Origin: CAZXGD01 sp046350455
Lineage (GTDB): Bacteria > Planctomycetota > Phycisphaerae > Phycisphaerales > SM1A02
Length of the DNA: 64,000 nucleotides
Assembly: GCA_046350455.1 (NCBI GenBank)
Contig: JAXMAM010000002.1
Coordinates: 140,127-204,126 of the forward strand
Direction: 5' to 3'
This document shows positions 33,951 through 42,891 of the stretch, one piece after another (position 1 is the first letter of the stretch; each line of letters starts with the position of its first letter). The notes beneath the pieces were generated by a model that saw only the letters and a program-made list of their open reading frames with translations, made no database searches and was not told where the DNA came from. Both the position numbers and the translations under genes were made by a program.

Positions 33951-35315
33951 TCAGGCTCCTACCAGTGCAGCGGCGCGTCGGCCGTCCACCAGGGTCTGGG
34001 TGCGTTCTGGGCCAAGGCTCACCACCTGCACCGGCACGCCCACCACCTGCTCGATGCGTTCCAGGTAGCGCTGGGCGTTGGCCGGCAGGTCATGGCGGGT
34101 GCGTGCGTCGTGCACATCATCTGCCCAGCCGGGCAGGGTCTCGTACACGGGCTGCACCGCCTCAAGACGGTGTGCATCCGGGATGAAGCGATCTGTCTCG
34201 GTGCCGTCTGGCAGGCGGTACCGCACGCAGAGCTTGACCTCGGACATGCCGCTGAGCACGTCAAACAGGGTGCAGGCGATGCCTGTGGCGCCGCACACCA
34301 TGGCGCTGTAGCGCACCGCCACCAGGTCAAGCCAGCCGCAGCGGCGGGGGCGGCCAGTGGTGGTGCCGTACTCGCGGCCGCGCTCGCGGATGCGGTGGCC
34401 AAGCTCGTTGTCCAGCTCTGTGGGGAAGGGGCCAGCACCCACGCGGGTGCTGTACGCCTTCATGATGCCCAGCACGCGGCCGATGGCGCGGCCAGGCACG
34501 CCTGTGCCAGCCGGAATGCCCAGCGTGCTGCAGTTGCTGCTGGTCACGTACGGGAAGGTGCCGTGGTCCATGTCCAGCAGGCAGGCGTTGGCGCCCTCGA
34601 ACAGCATGCGGCGGCCAGCGCGGATGGCGTCATGGAGCGCGTACACCGTGTCTGCCACGTGTGGCCGCAGCTCCTGGCCAAGCGCTGCGTAGCGGGCGGC
34701 CAGCGCGTCTGCATCCAGCCTGGGGGTGGGCACGCCCAGTGCCTCCAGCTCTGCGGTGCGCAGCTTGCAGATGACATGCAGGCGGCTGCGCAGGTAGGCA
34801 GGGTCCAGAAGGTCACCCATGCGGATGGCCGTGGAGCGGCGCACCTTGTCTGCGTAGGCGGGGCCGATGCCGCGGCGCGTGGTGCCGATGGACAGGTTGC
34901 CCTGCTCATGCGCGGTCTTGCTGGACAGGTACTCCTCCAGCGCTGCGTCCTGCTCCTTGTGATAGGGCATGACCACGTGCGCGCGGTCGCTGATCTGAAG
35001 GTTGGTGCCCACCTGCACGCCGCGGCCGCGCAGCTGGCGCATCTCGTCCAGCAGCTTCTCCGGATCCACCACCACGCCGTTGCCGATGATGCACTGCTTG
35101 TCCGGATACAGGATGCCCGACGGAATCAGGTGCAGCGCATAGCGCTGGTCGCCCACCTGCACCGTGTGGCCTGCGTTGGCGCCGCCGTTGTAGCGCACGA
35201 TGCAGTCGTGCTCGGAGGTCAGCAGGTCCACGATCTTGCCCTTGCCTTCGTCGCCCCACTGCAGTCCGACGACAGCGGTGTGCGGTGCGTTTCCAGGGCG
35301 TTCAGTGCTGGTCAT
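33951..35315 (-). CDS. purA: Adenylosuccinate synthetase
   Basis: GTP-dependent first step from IMP to AMP. 454 residues from the ATG at 35315, chosen because VVGLQWGDEGKGKIVDLL, the P-loop-like GDEGKGK motif, then lies at the usual distance of about 15-30 residues; the frame stays open to 35366 but lacks homology-like sequence. Further motifs: RYNGGANAGHTV, QISDRAHVVMPYH, GTTRRGIGPAYADK, LFEGANACLLDMDHGTFPYVTSS and the C-terminal TTTGRPRRCGWLDLVAVRY. It leads the purA-uppS pair and is divergent from hemW (77 bp). Confidence 0.97.
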   Translation of the reverse strand: MTSTERPGNAPHTAVVGLQWGDEGKGKIVDLLTSEHDCIVRYNGGANAGHTVQVGDQRYALHLIPSGILYPDKQCIIGNGVVVDPEKLLDEMRQLRGRGVQVGTNLQISDRAHVVMPYHKEQDAALEEYLSSKTAHEQGNLSIGTTRRGIGPAYADKVRRSTAIRMGDLLDPAYLRSRLHVICKLRTAELEALGVPTPRLDADALAARYAALGQELRPHVADTVYALHDAIRAGRRMLFEGANACLLDMDHGTFPYVTSSNCSTLGIPAGTGVPGRAIGRVLGIMKAYSTRVGAGPFPTELDNELGHRIRERGREYGTTTGRPRRCGWLDLVAVRYSAMVCGATGIACTLFDVLSGMSEVKLCVRYRLPDGTETDRFIPDAHRLEAVQPVYETLPGWADDVHDARTRHDLPANAQRYLERIEQVVGVPVQVVSLGPERTQTLVDGRRAAALVGA

Positions 35316-35392
35316 GGTCGGGGGTCGCTTTCGGGGCAGGGATGTGCCAAAACGCAAAGGGACCATGGTACCCGTGGATACGATGCCTCTTC

Positions 35393-36625
35393 ATGGCGCG
35401 TTCGTCCGCACATGCAGTTCCGCTGCAGACTTTTGCAGCGCGCCAGCCAGTGGACGAGGTGCTGCAGGGTGTGGAGCCGCGCTTTGAGGGCGTGTATGCG
35501 CATGTGCCCTTCTGCTTCCACAAATGCCATTACTGCGACTTCTACAGCTTTGTGGACAAGGACGACCGGCAGGAGGTCTACGTAGCGCGCCTGGAGCAGG
35601 AGGTGCGCGCCGCGGCGGCCCTGGTGCGCGCACCGCTGTCCACGCTGTTTGTGGGTGGAGGCACGCCAACACTGCTGCAGCCGCCGCTCCTGGCGCGCAT
35701 GCTGGAGGCGCTGCGCACCACGCTGCCTTGGAAGCCGGACGCAGAGTGGACGGTGGAGGCCAATCCAGAGACTGTGAACGCCGCGGTGGCCGATGCGCTG
35801 CGGTCGCAGGGCGTCAACCGGGTGTCGCTGGGCGCGCAGAGCTTTCATCCGCATCTTCTGAAGGCGCTGGAGCGCTGGCATGATCCAGCGTCGGTGGCGC
35901 GTGCGGTGGGCGTGCTGCGCCACGCGGGCGTGGAAAACTTCAACCTGGATCTGATCTTTGGCATCCCAGGGCAGACGCTGGAGCAGTGGGTGGAGGACCT
36001 CCGAACCACGCTGGCGCTGGGCCCCACGCATGTCAGCTGCTACGGGCTGACCTATGAGCCCAACACAGCCATGACCGCGCGGCTGGCGCGCGGTGAGGTG
36101 GCGCGCTGCCCAGAGGACCTGGAGGCCGCCATGTACGAGGCAGCGCAGGCGCACCTGGCCGCGCACGGCCTGCAGCAGTACGAGATCAGCAACTGGTGCC
36201 AGCCAGGCCGCGAGTGCCAGCACAACCTCCTCTATTGGCGCAACCGAGACTGGCTGGCTCTAGGCCCCAGCGCCAGCGGCCACGCGCAGGGCGTGCGCTG
36301 GAAGAACGTGCCGCGCCTGACCGACTGGCTGGAGCACGCGCCGTGGAGCCCCGCAGTGGATGTGGAGCGCGTGGGGCCAGACTCCCAGGTGGGCGAGCGG
36401 CTGATGATGGGCCTGCGCCTGCGTGAAGGCATCCTCCAGGCTGAGATGGAGCGGCTGCTGGCCCTTGGACAGCGCGGCGCCACACGGCGGGCGGTGGTGG
36501 AGCAGCACCTGGCCAGCGGCCTGCTGGAGTGGTGGCCGGGCGATGCCCAGACACCAGGCCCAGCCCTGCGGTTCACCCAGCGTGGACTGCTCCTGGCAGA
36601 CACAGTGCTGAAGGCCCTGATTTGA
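35393..36625 (+). CDS. hemW: Radical SAM heme chaperone HemW
   Basis: 410 residues. The radical SAM cluster motif is the HemW variant C-x3-C-x-x-C in VPFCFHKCHYCDFYSF (the coproporphyrinogen oxidase-like family, now known to bind and deliver heme). LFVGGGTPTLL, WTVEANPETV, RVSLGAQSFHPHLLKALERWH, NLDLIFGIPGQTLEQW and SCYGLTYEPNTAM follow in family order, then a HemW C-terminal domain. The ATG at 35393 was chosen; earlier starts would overlap the purA leader. True HemN has an extra N-terminal region and a different cysteine context, so HemW is preferred. Confidence 0.92.
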   Translation: MARSSAHAVPLQTFAARQPVDEVLQGVEPRFEGVYAHVPFCFHKCHYCDFYSFVDKDDRQEVYVARLEQEVRAAAALVRAPLSTLFVGGGTPTLLQPPLLARMLEALRTTLPWKPDAEWTVEANPETVNAAVADALRSQGVNRVSLGAQSFHPHLLKALERWHDPASVARAVGVLRHAGVENFNLDLIFGIPGQTLEQWVEDLRTTLALGPTHVSCYGLTYEPNTAMTARLARGEVARCPEDLEAAMYEAAQAHLAAHGLQQYEISNWCQPGRECQHNLLYWRNRDWLALGPSASGHAQGVRWKNVPRLTDWLEHAPWSPAVDVERVGPDSQVGERLMMGLRLREGILQAEMERLLALGQRGATRRAVVEQHLASGLLEWWPGDAQTPGPALRFTQRGLLLADTVLKALI

Positions 36626-36683
36626 CCCGGGGTGACCGAATTTTGCCCGAACCCCGCTGGGGTCCGTCCGATACAGAGGGGTG

Positions 36684-37631
36684 ATGCTTCCGCCCATGCT
36701 GCGCCTCCTTCGCCCCAAGGACTGGGTGAAGAACGCCTTTGTCCTGGTGCCGCCAGTCTTCTGGCTGGCAGGGCAGGGCCGCGGAGCCGCAGCGGAAGAG
36801 GTGCATGCGCTGCTGGTGGGCACCGCGCTGGCAGTGGGCGCCTTCTGCCTGGCAGGCAGCGGCTTCTACGCCATCAACGACGCGCTGGACGCAGAGGAAG
36901 ACCGGCAGCACCCCGTGAAGCGAAAGCGCCCCGTGGCAGCCGGGCAGGTGACGCCGCGGACAGCCATGACCTTGGGCGCGGTGCTGCTGGTGGCGGCGGC
37001 AGGCGTGGCAGCGCTGGCGGGCAACGGCGTGCTGGCGGTCATCGTGATGTACTTGGCGCTGCAGGCGGCCTACAACATCCGGCTGAAGCGCGTGCTGTTT
37101 GTGGATGTGGCCACCGTGGCCACTGGGTTTGTGCTGCGCGCGGTGGCGGGTGCATGCGTGCTGTCCGCGCCTGTGTCAGTCTGGCTGGTGGTGGTGGTCT
37201 TCACGCTGACGCTGTTCCTTGGCTTTGTGAAGCGGCTGGCAGACCTGCGCGTGGCAGAGCGCGCCCGCGAGGCAGGGGAGCGCATCACCTGGAAGCCCCG
37301 CGCTGGCTACGAGAGCGACAACGAGCTGAACTGGCTGCTGGCCCTGACCGGCACCTGCACAGTGCTGGCGTACCTGATGTACGCGCTCAGCAGCCATGCC
37401 CGCGACATCTTTGGCGCACGGGCGGTGGGCTTTGCGCTCCTGACCCCGTTTGTGCTGGTGGTGATCCACCGCCTGTATTCACGGGCCAACAAGGGCCTGA
37501 GCGAAAATCCAGTGGAGGTGCTGAAGGAGGACCGCAGCGCTGCCACCGCGGCCGCGCTGTTCATCGCTGGCGTCCTGGTGTTCCTGTACTGGCCGCCCGC
37601 TGCAGAGCTGGTGGGCCGGGTGTTTCAGTAG
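36684..37631 (+). CDS. UbiA-family polyprenyl transferase, decaprenyl-phosphate phosphoribosyltransferase type
   Basis: 315 residues, about nine membrane helices. The start LRLLRPKDWVKNAFVLVPPVFW and the aspartate-rich motif INDALDAEEDRQHPVKRKRP match the UbiA subgroup that moves phosphoribose to polyprenyl phosphate; the second acidic motif is in KRLADLRVAERA. The subgroup function is inferred from these motifs, and a quinone-type UbiA activity cannot be excluded. ATG 36684 sits just after GAGGGG; ATG 36696 is an alternative. The 58 bp leader has the small inverted repeat ACCCCGCTGGGGT at about 36652-36664. Confidence 0.85.
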   Translation: MLPPMLRLLRPKDWVKNAFVLVPPVFWLAGQGRGAAAEEVHALLVGTALAVGAFCLAGSGFYAINDALDAEEDRQHPVKRKRPVAAGQVTPRTAMTLGAVLLVAAAGVAALAGNGVLAVIVMYLALQAAYNIRLKRVLFVDVATVATGFVLRAVAGACVLSAPVSVWLVVVVFTLTLFLGFVKRLADLRVAERAREAGERITWKPRAGYESDNELNWLLALTGTCTVLAYLMYALSSHARDIFGARAVGFALLTPFVLVVIHRLYSRANKGLSENPVEVLKEDRSAATAAALFIAGVLVFLYWPPAAELVGRVFQ

Positions 37632-37648
37632 CGATAGGCGATCCGGGG

Positions 37649-38209
37649 TCAGGGAATGATCAGCTTGCTGGCGCCTCCGCCCGCTGGCTTTGGCGGGGCT
37701 GGCGCTGCACCCGGCGCACCCATGCCCGGCGCACCCATGCCGCCCGGACCCATGCCAGCGCTCCCCGCGCTACCCGGGTCTGCTGTGGGAATGGCCTGCC
37801 CACGGGCCATCTGTTCGGTCACCATGCGCGCCACCTGCAGGAAGCGCATCTTCAGCTCGCGCTGCACATCCTCCAGTTCAGCGGCTTCTTCCGGCGTCAG
37901 GTTGCCCTTGGTCTTCTGCTGAATCACCTCCAGCAGGTCAATGGCAAACTTGGAGCCAGCCAGATCCACGATCAGCCGGCCCTGTGCGTCGCCCATGGTG
38001 CCCAGCCCCATCACAGCCTGCGAGGCCAGGAGCCCAACCAGGCTGCGGAATTCCGCGGGGGGCAGGCCATCGCCTTCCTGCTCTGCCTTGGCCGCCCGCT
38101 CTGCCTCCTGCTTGGCCAGCTTCTCCCGCTCGGCCTGCGCCTGCGCCTTCCAGTCAGAGTCCACGTGCAGGGGTGATGGATGGCTGGACGGCTGGGCTGG
38201 GTCTTGCAT
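37649..38209 (-). CDS. DUF1844-domain protein
   Basis: 186 residues. The core FRSLVGLLASQAVMGLGTMGD ... FAIDLLEVIQQKTKGNLTPEEA is the DUF1844 signature (helical, function unknown). It is flanked by an N-terminal Lys/Glu/Ala-rich coiled stretch (QAQAEREKLAKQEAERAAK) and a C-terminal Gly/Pro/Met low-complexity tail. ATG at 38209. It is convergent with the UbiA gene (17 bp) and divergent from the SurA-like gene. Confidence 0.88.
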   Translation of the reverse strand: MQDPAQPSSHPSPLHVDSDWKAQAQAEREKLAKQEAERAAKAEQEGDGLPPAEFRSLVGLLASQAVMGLGTMGDAQGRLIVDLAGSKFAIDLLEVIQQKTKGNLTPEEAAELEDVQRELKMRFLQVARMVTEQMARGQAIPTADPGSAGSAGMGPGGMGAPGMGAPGAAPAPPKPAGGGASKLIIP

Positions 38210-38281
38210 GGTGTCTCCAGGTGGCGGGTGAATCCCTGAGTATAGGTGCCAAGGACAGAGGCCCTTTCGTACACTCCGCGC

Positions 38282-39628
38282 ATGGTTGGCAGCCGTGCCT
38301 CAAGGATGGGTGCGCTTCTGCGCGCTGTGCCGCTCCAGGCGGTGGCAGTGTCCCTGGTCCTTGTGGCAGGTGTGACCAGCGGCTGCAACCCAGCGCCAGT
38401 CACCGTTCCATCGGATGCGCGCACCGTGGACGCCGCCGCCTTTGTGGCGCCACCCAAGGCGCGGCCAGAGGTGGCGCAGACGCCGCAGATTGACATCGAA
38501 CCACCCGCTGAGATCACAGCGCAGGAGACCATGGTGCTGCCCGACGGCACCAAGGTGACCCGCACAGAGAAGGCTGAAGAAGCCATCAGCCCTGCCACGC
38601 AGAAGCCAGAGACCAAGATCACCCAGCGCACCGAACGGGAGTCTGTGCGCGTGGGCCAGCGGTGGCCTATCGAGAGCCTGGTGGGCCAGATCAATGGCCG
38701 CCCCATCTACGCGGATGCGTTCTTTGCGGAGATTGAAGGCCGCATTCTGGCGCAATCATCCAATCCAGACCAGAACGCAGCCAAGCGTGCGGTGCGCGCG
38801 ATCGTGGAGTCGAGTTTCGACCGCCTGGTGAACAATGAGCTGATCATCGCCGAGGCACAAAGCCGCGTGACGCCCGAGATGCAGCAGGGCGTGCTGGCGT
38901 GGCTGCGCAACATGCAGGAGACCAGCATCGCGCAGCGCGGCGGCAGCCGCAGCCAGGCAGAGCAGCTGCTGCGCGAAGAAACCGGCATGTCCATGGAGGA
39001 GTTCCTGGAATCGCAGAAGGAACGCGGCCTGATCGGCGACTTGCTGCAGCGGCGCGTGAAGCCGCGCGTGATCGTCAGCTGGCGCGACATGGAGCGCGAG
39101 TACGACCTGCATCGCGCCGAACTGGCGCCAGACCCGGTCTACAACCTGGGGCGCATTGCGCTGTTCAAGGACCGTCAGGCCGCGGAGATCGAGCAGGTGA
39201 AGTCCATGGTGGCAGCTGGCAAGACCTTCCAGGAGATTGTCGCCGCCCTCAAGGTGCCCAACCAGGGCAACTGGATGCAGGTCAAGCTGGTGAACGGGCA
39301 GATGCAGATTGACACCCTTTCTGACGAAGTGGCCGCTGCGGTGCGGCCGCTGAAGCCTGGGCAGGTGTCGCCCCCTGTTGAAACGCGCACGCAGCTCACC
39401 TGGTACACGGTGCTCAGCGAGGAAGTGCCGCAGGCGCGCACCCTCTTTGACCCGCAGGTGCAGCTGTTGATCCGGAGCCAGCTCACGAACCGCCGCGACA
39501 TGGAGGCGCGCGCGGAGTACATCGAGTCGCTCCGCAGCCGGTGGATGTCAGACGACATTCAGAAGATGCAGCTGCGCCTCATCCAGCTGGCCATGGCTCG
39601 CTACTTTGACCCAGCCCGCACGCGGTAG
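38282..39628 (+). CDS. SurA/PrsA-like peptidylprolyl-isomerase-type lipoprotein
   Basis: 448 residues from the ATG at 38282. A signal sequence ends in the lipobox VTSGC (LVLVAGVTSGC), then a Pro/Thr-rich stretch of about 80 residues. From about 125 the order matches periplasmic parvulin chaperones: VGQINGRPIYADAFFAEIE and a SurA_N-like helical region with FDRLVNNELIIAEAQSR, then a parvulin-like segment (IALFKDRQAAEIEQVKSMVA, PGQVSPPVETRTQLTWYTVL). The catalytic parvulin residues are not evident, so it may act as a chaperone without isomerase activity. It probably helps outer-membrane or secreted protein folding. Confidence 0.75.
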   Translation: MVGSRASRMGALLRAVPLQAVAVSLVLVAGVTSGCNPAPVTVPSDARTVDAAAFVAPPKARPEVAQTPQIDIEPPAEITAQETMVLPDGTKVTRTEKAEEAISPATQKPETKITQRTERESVRVGQRWPIESLVGQINGRPIYADAFFAEIEGRILAQSSNPDQNAAKRAVRAIVESSFDRLVNNELIIAEAQSRVTPEMQQGVLAWLRNMQETSIAQRGGSRSQAEQLLREETGMSMEEFLESQKERGLIGDLLQRRVKPRVIVSWRDMEREYDLHRAELAPDPVYNLGRIALFKDRQAAEIEQVKSMVAAGKTFQEIVAALKVPNQGNWMQVKLVNGQMQIDTLSDEVAAAVRPLKPGQVSPPVETRTQLTWYTVLSEEVPQARTLFDPQVQLLIRSQLTNRRDMEARAEYIESLRSRWMSDDIQKMQLRLIQLAMARYFDPARTR

Positions 39629-39645
39629 CGCTGCGCGGCCAGCCC

Positions 39646-40026
39646 CTACCAGCCCATTCCGCTGGCATCAAACGCGTGGGGGATGTGCAGCACTTCTGCA
39701 GCCGCGCCATTCTGGTCCAGGCTCACTGCCACCACGTCAAACTGGGCGATGCGGTCCCGGAACCGCTCCTCCTGCAGCAGCGCCGCCGCCACCCGCACCA
39801 GGTGGCCGCGCTTCACGCTGTCCACGCGGTCCTCTGGGTGCCACGCGCCGCGCCGGGCCTTGACCTCCACCACCACCAGCGCGCCCTGGGGTGAGAGCGC
39901 CACCAGATCAGCCTCTGCGTGCCCCACGCGAAGGTTGCGCTCCAGGATGGTGTAGCCCAGATCCTGCAGGTGCTGGGCGGCAGCGGTCTCTGCAGTGGAT
40001 CCCGTGTGCTGGGTGGGGCTTGGCAT
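39646..40026 (-). CDS. YraN/UPF0102-family protein (endonuclease-like fold)
   Basis: 126 residues. Family pattern: GSTAETAAAQHLQDLGYTILERNLRVG, then AEADLVALSPQGALVVVEVKAR with the restriction-endonuclease-like E...D...E-x-K residues, and HLVRVAAALLQEERFRD. Relatives usually have GEIDLI; here the middle Ile is Ala. ATG at 40026. Role in vivo not settled in the family. It lies 120 bp after the GATase gene on the same strand and is convergent with the SurA-like gene. Confidence 0.9.
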   Translation of the reverse strand: MPSPTQHTGSTAETAAAQHLQDLGYTILERNLRVGHAEADLVALSPQGALVVVEVKARRGAWHPEDRVDSVKRGHLVRVAAALLQEERFRDRIAQFDVVAVSLDQNGAAAEVLHIPHAFDASGMGW

Positions 40027-40146
40027 GCACGCATCATGCCCATGCGCTTTGGCGGCGGTGGTGTGTGAGGCGGAAATGCACAGCCGTTCGGGATGGGGCG
40101 AGTGGAGCAGCGGGCTGAACGCGCGAGTTGCTGTGAGCCCCGCGCG

Positions 40147-40896
40147 CTAATGATGCAGCGGGCTGCGCGCGCGCAGGCCTGGCTGCTGCCTGCTGGCTGG
40201 AAAGAGCAGCAGGTTGCACAGTTCAAACGTGCGCATGGCCAGGCGCTCGGCGTTGGTGGTGTGCTCGGCGGTGGCCTGGCGCAGCGCCTCGGCTGTGGTG
40301 CCCACCGCCGCAAGCTCTGCTGCGCTGGCGCCAGCGATCTCATCCAGGATGGTCTGGCGCGACCACTCCGGGTGGTACTGGATGCCGTAGCTGGTGGGGC
40401 CCACGCGGTAGGCCAGCACAGGGCAGTTCTCGCCCTTCATGACCACCTGCGCGCCCTCTGGAAGCTTGGAGACGTGCTCGTTGTTCCAGCAGAACACCGT
40501 GTGCCGCCACGGCACGCCTGCATAGAGGGCATCTTCCTTGTCCACTGCAGCGGCGCGGGCCTGGTGCCAGCCCAGATTGGGCTTGGCCAGGCGCGTGACC
40601 TCTCCACCCAGCGCTGTGGCCAGCATCTGCGCGCCCAGGCACAGGCCCAGCACTGGGATGCCAGCAGCGTGCGCCTCGCTCAGCAGGGCCTTCTCCTGCG
40701 CCACCCATGCGGCGGGGTCGTTCACGCTCTGGGGGCCGCCCAGGCTGACCACGCCGTGCACGTCGTCCAGGTCTGCTGGCAGCGGCTGGTTCTGGTCCAG
40801 GCGCACCGTCCGGGTGCGCTGGCCAAAGGTGCGGAGCGAATCACCCAGCAGACCCAGGTGACAGGTATCCGAATGCTGAAGGACAAGGATGGCCAT
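40147..40896 (-). CDS. Class I glutamine amidotransferase domain protein
   Basis: 249 residues. The triad is visible: nucleophile Cys in VLGLCLGAQMLATALGG, and His and Glu in GIQYHPEWS. It also has MAILVLQHSDTCHLGLLGDSL, like stand-alone GMP-synthase-type GATase proteins, and no synthase domain is attached. Substrate and partner are not clear; relatives include gamma-glutamyl hydrolases acting on polyamines or other gamma-glutamyl compounds. ATG 6 bp after the dxs stop, so it is co-transcribed with the isoprenoid genes. Confidence 0.88.
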   Translation of the reverse strand: MAILVLQHSDTCHLGLLGDSLRTFGQRTRTVRLDQNQPLPADLDDVHGVVSLGGPQSVNDPAAWVAQEKALLSEAHAAGIPVLGLCLGAQMLATALGGEVTRLAKPNLGWHQARAAAVDKEDALYAGVPWRHTVFCWNNEHVSKLPEGAQVVMKGENCPVLAYRVGPTSYGIQYHPEWSRQTILDEIAGASAAELAAVGTTAEALRQATAEHTTNAERLAMRTFELCNLLLFPASRQQPGLRARSPLHH

Positions 40897-40902
40897 GGTT
40901 CA

Positions 40903-42864
40903 TCAGCCCACTGTGACAGCGGATGGCACGCCAGCAGCAGGGTGGGCCGCGCGGCGTCCATCCATGGCAGCGCGGACGGTCCGGGCGATGCTGGCTGCGT
41001 CCAGGCCGGTCTCCACCAGCTGTTCGCGGCGCTCGCCATGGTGCACCCAGTGGTCTGGCAGCGCCATGCGCGTGACCAGACGGGTGTCAAGACCCAGTTC
41101 GTTGCACGCCTCCAGCACGCAGCTGCCAAAGCCGCCGCGGATGGAGTGGTCTTCCACGGTGATCACTGGAATGCCACGCTCCAGCAGGCTGCGCAGGAGC
41201 GCAGTGTCCACTGGCTTGGCGAACCGGGCGTCGTACAGGTCAACCTTGTATTCGCTGAGCGAACGCACCGCTTCCAGCGCTTCGATGGCCATGACGCCAA
41301 AGCCCAGGATGGCTGCATCGGGCGTCTGATGCTGGATGAGAGCGCGCGCCTTGCCCAGCTCAAAGGGCGGGCACACCTGGTCTGCAAAGGCGGTGCTCAC
41401 CGAGTCGCGCGGATAGCGCACGCTGCTCAGGCCCTGCTCGTAGCCAGCCATGAACTCGATGGCTGCCTTCAGGCTGGGCTCGTCCATGGCGGCCATGATG
41501 GCTGCATTGGGAAGCACAGCCAGCAGGCTGATGTCGCAGAAGCCGTGGTGCACTGCGCCATCGCCGCCCACCAGGCCAGCGCGGTCCAGGCACAGGCGGA
41601 TGGCCAGGCCCTGCAGCGCCACTTCCTGGAAGCACTGGTCAAACGCGCGCTGCACAAACGTGCTGTACACCGCAAAGAAGGGCTTCCAGCCAGTCTTGGC
41701 CAGGCCAGCCATCATGTCTGCTGCGTGGCTTTCGCAGATGCCCGTGTCCCAGGTGCGGTCTGGGAAGCGCGGCAGCAGCTTGGAGATGCCTGTGCCGTCT
41801 GGCATGGCAGCCGTGCACGCCACCACCTTGGGGTCGCGCTCCATCAGGTCGGCCATGATCTCGCCGAACGCGCTGGTAAAGCTGCGGCCGCTCTTCTTGA
41901 GCTCCACGCGGCAGCCTTCCTGCTCCAGGTTCTGCACGCTGAAGGCGCTGGGGCTGTGGAAGGTGCACGAGTCGTTCTCGGCAAAGGCAAAGCCCTTGCC
42001 CTTCACGGTCTTCACGTGCAGGACCATGGGGCGGTCGAATTCCTTGGCTTCGTTCAGCACGTCCACCAGAGTGCGGATGTCGTGCCCGTCCACTGGGCCC
42101 ACTGTCACCAGGCCAAAGTGCTCGAACCAGCCATTCTCATGCGCCAGGCTCTTGGAGACCTCGCCCATGCGGTGGTACAGATCGCGCAGCGTGCTGCCGC
42201 CCCAGATGTGCTTGCTCCACTCCTTGGCTGTCTTGCGGAACTCGCTGTAGCCCTGGCTCAGGCGCACCTTGTCAAAGTAGGCGGCCACTGCGCCCTGGGG
42301 CTTGGCGATGCTCATGCCGTTGTCGTTCAGCACCACCAGGAACTGGCGGGCCAGCGTGCCTGCGTTGTTCAGACCTTCCATGGCCACGCCGTTCACAATG
42401 CTGGCGTCGCCGATGATGGTGGCCACGCGCCGGCCAGCGGGCGTCTCGGGAGACCAGCCTTCGCCGCTGAGCGAATCACCGCGGGCCATGCCCACGGCAG
42501 TGCTGATGCCAGTGCCAGCATGGCCCACGCTGAACAGGTCGTATCCGCTCTCGCGTGGCTCAGGGAAGCCCGCCATGCCGCCGCGCTGGCGCAGCTTGCC
42601 CAGGAGGTGCTGGCGGCCGGTCAGCAGCTTGTGCGTGTAGCACTGGTGCCCCACGTCAAAGAGCAGGCGGTCGTGACCAAAGTCAAAGACGTAGTGCAGC
42701 GCGATGGTCAGGTCCACCACGCCCAGATTGGGCGCAAGGTGACCGCCGCTCTTGGCGACCTGGTCGCAGATGGCCTGCCGGACCTCGGATGCGAGCTCGG
42801 TGAGCTGGTCAATGCTCAGGCGTTTGAGGTCAGCTGGACCTGCCAGGGTGGGGAGAATCTTCAT
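40903..42864 (-). CDS. dxs: 1-deoxy-D-xylulose-5-phosphate synthase
   Basis: Thiamine-diphosphate enzyme joining pyruvate and glyceraldehyde 3-phosphate, first step of the MEP isoprenoid pathway. 653 residues. SGGHLAPNLGVVDLTIALHYVFD, FDVGHQCYTHKLLTGR and GHAGTGISTAVGMA are present; the thiamine motif reads IIGDASIVNGVAMEGLNNAG ... LNDNGMSI, where E. coli has GDGA. The pyrimidine domain (AADMMAGLAKTGWKPFFAVYSTF, LDRAGLVGGDGAVHHG) and the transketolase C-domain follow. ATG at 42864. Operon: polyprenyl synthase, dxs, GATase. Confidence 0.96.
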   Translation of the reverse strand: MKILPTLAGPADLKRLSIDQLTELASEVRQAICDQVAKSGGHLAPNLGVVDLTIALHYVFDFGHDRLLFDVGHQCYTHKLLTGRQHLLGKLRQRGGMAGFPEPRESGYDLFSVGHAGTGISTAVGMARGDSLSGEGWSPETPAGRRVATIIGDASIVNGVAMEGLNNAGTLARQFLVVLNDNGMSIAKPQGAVAAYFDKVRLSQGYSEFRKTAKEWSKHIWGGSTLRDLYHRMGEVSKSLAHENGWFEHFGLVTVGPVDGHDIRTLVDVLNEAKEFDRPMVLHVKTVKGKGFAFAENDSCTFHSPSAFSVQNLEQEGCRVELKKSGRSFTSAFGEIMADLMERDPKVVACTAAMPDGTGISKLLPRFPDRTWDTGICESHAADMMAGLAKTGWKPFFAVYSTFVQRAFDQCFQEVALQGLAIRLCLDRAGLVGGDGAVHHGFCDISLLAVLPNAAIMAAMDEPSLKAAIEFMAGYEQGLSSVRYPRDSVSTAFADQVCPPFELGKARALIQHQTPDAAILGFGVMAIEALEAVRSLSEYKVDLYDARFAKPVDTALLRSLLERGIPVITVEDHSIRGGFGSCVLEACNELGLDTRLVTRMALPDHWVHHGERREQLVETGLDAASIARTVRAAMDGRRAAHPAAGVPSAVTVG

Positions 42865-42891
42865 GGAGTATGGGAATCCTAGGCTGTCAGG

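Noticed and set aside
40093..42882. A 929-codon open frame on the plus strand opposite dxs and the GATase gene.
   Set aside because: dxs and the GATase show all family motifs on the minus strand; the plus-strand frame is His/Gln/Ala-rich shadow.
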